A DNA stretch of 7,899 bases from NCBI GenBank assembly GCA_002417685.1, contig DICP01000007.1, forward strand, positions 1-7,899, given 5' to 3'. The DNA comes from Candidatus Mesolinea sp. UBA5823. GTDB lineage: Bacteria > Chloroflexota > Anaerolineae > Anaerolineales > Anaerolineaceae. The position numbers and the translations under genes are program-made. Within the stretch, counting starts at the first letter, position 1. Each line of letters starts with the position of its first letter. The notes under the pieces were generated by a model, which saw only the letters and a program-made list of their open reading frames with translations, did not search any database and was not told where the DNA came from. Positions 6,137 through 7,899 of this stretch are shown here, piece by piece.

Positions 6137-7080
6137 GCCTGCTTCTCCTGCTGTTCAACCAGGTAAATGAAAACATCTTCCATCAGGATCCGTGCTTCAC
6201 GCAGAATGCTGATCTGCGCGCCAGCTGTTTCCAGATTTGCCTTGATTCGCGCTTGCGCCTCAGCCGGGTCCACCACCGAGAGACGCAGACGGTCGCCAAC
6301 AGCGCGCCAGCCATACCCACCATCTGTTTTATCAACCACCTGACGCAGCATTCCGCGCGGCTTGGCTTTGATCTCTACGATCCGGAAAGGCATTTGCCGC
6401 TCCAAGTCCGCAGGCGCGCCCGTGGTGAGTATTCGACCCTGATAAATGATGCTGACCATATTACACCGTTCCGCTTCATCCATATAAGGTGTACTGACCA
6501 GAACGGTAACGCCTTGTTGAACAACCTTAGCCAGCAATTGCCATAACTCCCGTCTGGAAACCGGATCTACACCCGTGGTCGGTTCATCCAATAACAGGAT
6601 TTCTGGTTCATGTACCAAAGCGCAAGCTAATGCTAACTTTTTTCGCATCCCACCTGAGAGATTCTCGCTGCGCCGGGAAGTAAAATCCGTCAGGCGCGCG
6701 AACTCCAGTAATTCGTCAATGCGACTTTTTTGTTTCCCACGCGGCACGCCATTTATGTCAGCGAAGAAACGTAGGTTTTCCATCACACTCAAATCGGGAT
6801 ACAAGCTGAAAGCCTGCGGCATATATCCTAATCTGGAGCGGACCTGCTCAGCTTGCTTATTCACGTCATAACCCATTAATCGGGCAGAGCCCGATGTCGG
6901 ATTCATGACAGTGGAGAGGATGCGCAGCAGGGTTGTCTTGCCTGCACCATCCGGGCCAACCAGTCCGTACAGTTGTCCAGCCTCGACATGCAGGTCAACC
7001 GCATCCAGCGCGGGCCGACTTCCCTTTGGCTGGGAAGAATATTGTTTTGTTAAAAGAAGAGCCTCAACAGAAATTGTCAT
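6133..7080 (-). CDS. ABC transporter ATP-binding subunit 1 (CcmA/YbhF N-half-like)
   Basis: This 315-residue ATPase is the first of the pair. It has Walker A GPDGAGKT (42-49), Q-loop Gln89 in GYMPQAFSLY, canonical signature LSGGM (141-145), Walker B LLLDEP with Asp165 and Glu166, D-loop GVDP (170-173), and a C-terminal accessory domain ending REARILMEDVFIYLV. The H-loop position is Pro198 (STPYMDEAE, codon CCT at 6489-6487) instead of His. This would impair hydrolysis at the site built from its own Walker motifs. It is clearly paralogous to subunit 2 (shared KQAE, FSLY-DLSV-ENL and PVSRRE stretches), so the pair probably arose by duplication and works as a heterodimer. The start is 38 bases after the regulator stop, with only GGGA as a weak ribosome site and a 14-bp motif just upstream that is shared with the regulator leader. 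Confidence 0.95.
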   Translation of the reverse strand: MTISVEALLLTKQYSSQPKGSRPALDAVDLHVEAGQLYGLVGPDGAGKTTLLRILSTVMNPTSGSARLMGYDVNKQAEQVRSRLGYMPQAFSLYPDLSVMENLRFFADINGVPRGKQKSRIDELLEFARLTDFTSRRSENLSGGMRKKLALACALVHEPEILLLDEPTTGVDPVSRRELWQLLAKVVQQGVTVLVSTPYMDEAERCNMVSIIYQGRILTTGAPADLERQMPFRIVEIKAKPRGMLRQVVDKTDGGYGWRAVGDRLRLSVVDPAEAQARIKANLETAGAQISILREARILMEDVFIYLVEQQEKQA

Positions 7081-7089
7081 TGTAAAATC

Positions 7090-7103
7090 CCAAAATGACC
7101 AAA
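7090..7103 (-). promoter_or_regulatory. Second copy of shared 14-bp motif (candidate operator)
   Basis: The coding strand reads TTTGGTCATTTTGG, nine bases before the ATG of ATPase subunit 1 and inside the 38-base gap after the regulator. It matches the motif before the regulator start at 13 of 14 positions. It is built from two TTTGG direct half-sites nine bases apart. It could be an operator or a leader element; the biochemical role is inference. Confidence 0.4.
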
Positions 7104-7118
7104 ATATAGATAATTTAT

Positions 7119-7829
7119 TTAGCTCTGAAGTACGAGCGCAAACATGTCTTTTATGCCATCGCCTAAACTTCGATATAGGCGAGGCTCCATTTCCATCACT
7201 AGGGCTTGATACCGTTCGACTTGTTTAATGATTGATTGGTCCCAATCTAAATCTATCGCATTCTCATTAGCTAACAGACCTAAAACAAATCCACCTAATA
7301 AAAGCAATCCTGAACGGGAAATTGTACCTTTCGGTTTTAAAAATTGAGGCAGACGTTCGACCAGGATGTGGCGGCCAGTGCCCCTGCCGAGCCTGAGTAT
7401 AAGAACCATCATAACCTCAAAGCAATAACGCAGGGTTTCCGGCGCATCCGGCGGTACGCGGGCTAACATTTCTTCAGCCAGTATTCGATCCTGGAATTCG
7501 CTCGTTCGGATTCTCGCCAGGATACGTGACTTGGTACTGTCCCAATCGCCCAAATCGGCACCGTTCGTTAACTCTTCTATTCGGCGACTGGCCACTTCAG
7601 TGGGTATGAATACAACTGCTGAGCGTCCCACGGATGGCTTTTCAGAACCAATACGATACTCAGAAGTGACATATCCCTTCTCTTCGAGCAAGCGCAGCAT
7701 ATCATAGGCAGTGAAGGGACTCACTCCAACCCGTTCTGCCAATAACGAGTAATGGATCGGCCCATTTAATTCTCGATAAAGATCGAGAAAACGATTGATA
7801 AAAGTTTCCTGGCGTCGTGTGAGGTTCAT
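7119..7829 (-). CDS. Winged-helix transcriptional regulator with helical C-terminal domain
   Basis: From the chosen ATG the protein has 236 residues. Residues 1-77 form a winged helix-turn-helix: IHYSLLAERV (25-34), turn GVS, recognition helix PFTAYDMLRLLEEKG (38-52), then a wing ending GRSAVVFIPT. This resembles MarR/TrmB-like folds rather than the TetR type (CecR) that controls ybh exporters in E. coli. The remaining 160 residues look mostly helical, with a Gly/Leu-rich stretch (SRSGLLLLGGFVLGLL) that could line a hydrophobic ligand pocket. I do not recognise this C-terminal domain. A longer frame from a TTG at 7889 is rejected because that TTG is the first base triplet of a near-consensus -35 element. 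The ATG at 7829 has a weak GGA about eight bases upstream. As first gene before the exporter it is the likely local regulator, possibly autoregulated. Confidence 0.85.
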   Translation of the reverse strand: MNLTRRQETFINRFLDLYRELNGPIHYSLLAERVGVSPFTAYDMLRLLEEKGYVTSEYRIGSEKPSVGRSAVVFIPTEVASRRIEELTNGADLGDWDSTKSRILARIRTSEFQDRILAEEMLARVPPDAPETLRYCFEVMMVLILRLGRGTGRHILVERLPQFLKPKGTISRSGLLLLGGFVLGLLANENAIDLDWDQSIIKQVERYQALVMEMEPRLYRSLGDGIKDMFALVLQS

Positions 7830-7836
7830 AATTATT

Positions 7837-7850
7837 CCAAAAAGACCAAA
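7837..7850 (-). promoter_or_regulatory. First copy of shared 14-bp motif (candidate operator)
   Basis: The coding strand reads TTTGGTCTTTTTGG, seven bases before the regulator ATG and just downstream of the predicted transcription start. On the upstream side it runs into CCAA-N4-TTGG (7846-7857), a short inverted repeat. The position fits a repressor site, but binding is not demonstrated by sequence alone. Confidence 0.4.
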
Positions 7851-7860
7851 GAATTGGCTT

Positions 7861-7889
7861 ATTGTATTAGTGGTCTGCTGAGTTGTCAA
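7861..7889 (-). promoter_or_regulatory. Near-consensus sigma-70 promoter for the operon
   Basis: The coding strand has TTGACA at 7889-7884, exactly 17 bases of spacer, then TACAAT at 7866-7861: a perfect -35 and a one-mismatch -10. Transcription would begin near 7854, giving an untranslated leader of about 25 bases before the regulator ATG at 7829. I did not find a comparably good promoter in the gaps I inspected downstream, so it could drive the whole run of minus-strand genes. Confidence 0.75.
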
Positions 7890-7899
7890 GGATGACGCA

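Noticed and set aside
6905..7228. Plus-strand 107-codon frame crossing the regulator/ATPase gap
   Set aside because: It spans the antisense of two real genes and the intergenic leader and has no supporting motif.

Overview
The window reads as one long minus-strand gene cluster with no mobile elements, RNA genes or CRISPR. Moderate base composition, good AGGAG-type ribosome binding sites, a lipoprotein-type membrane fusion protein, and a divergent PlsY paralogue next to a DegV protein all suggest a bacterium of the Chloroflexota (Anaerolineae-like). That assignment rests on remembered sequence style and gene content, not on a marker gene.

Transcription runs from high to low coordinates. At the right edge is a near-consensus sigma-70 promoter (TTGACA, 17 bp, TACAAT; 7889 down to 7861). 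It is followed by a winged-helix regulator (7829-7119), two separate ABC ATPases (7080-6133 and 6136-5183, sharing a 4-bp ATGA overlap), an ABC-2 permease (5172-4036) and a lipoprotein membrane fusion protein (3991-2696). This is a complete export module of the YbhF/YbhS/YbhG or RbbA/YhhJ kind, but with the tandem ATPase split into two polypeptides and only one permease.

The same strand continues with short gaps and no visible terminator into a DegV/FakB-like fatty-acid-binding protein (2679-1807), a divergent PlsY-like acyltransferase (1778-1095), a hotdog-fold thioesterase (1065-580) and a multi-pass membrane protein that runs off the left edge (560 to beyond 1). Three consecutive genes of acyl chemistry behind an exporter raise the possibility of a linked lipid or acyl handling and export system. 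This is inference from context.

The points most worth a second look are these. The ATPase pair appears to have one degenerate composite ATP site: Pro replaces the H-loop His in the first subunit, and LSGAW replaces LSGGx in the second. A nearly identical 14-bp motif lies just before the start codons of both the regulator and the first ATPase. The PlsY-like protein has lost the usual GSGNxGATN motif. No stretch over 300 bases lacks a gene; every intergenic gap is under 50 bases.
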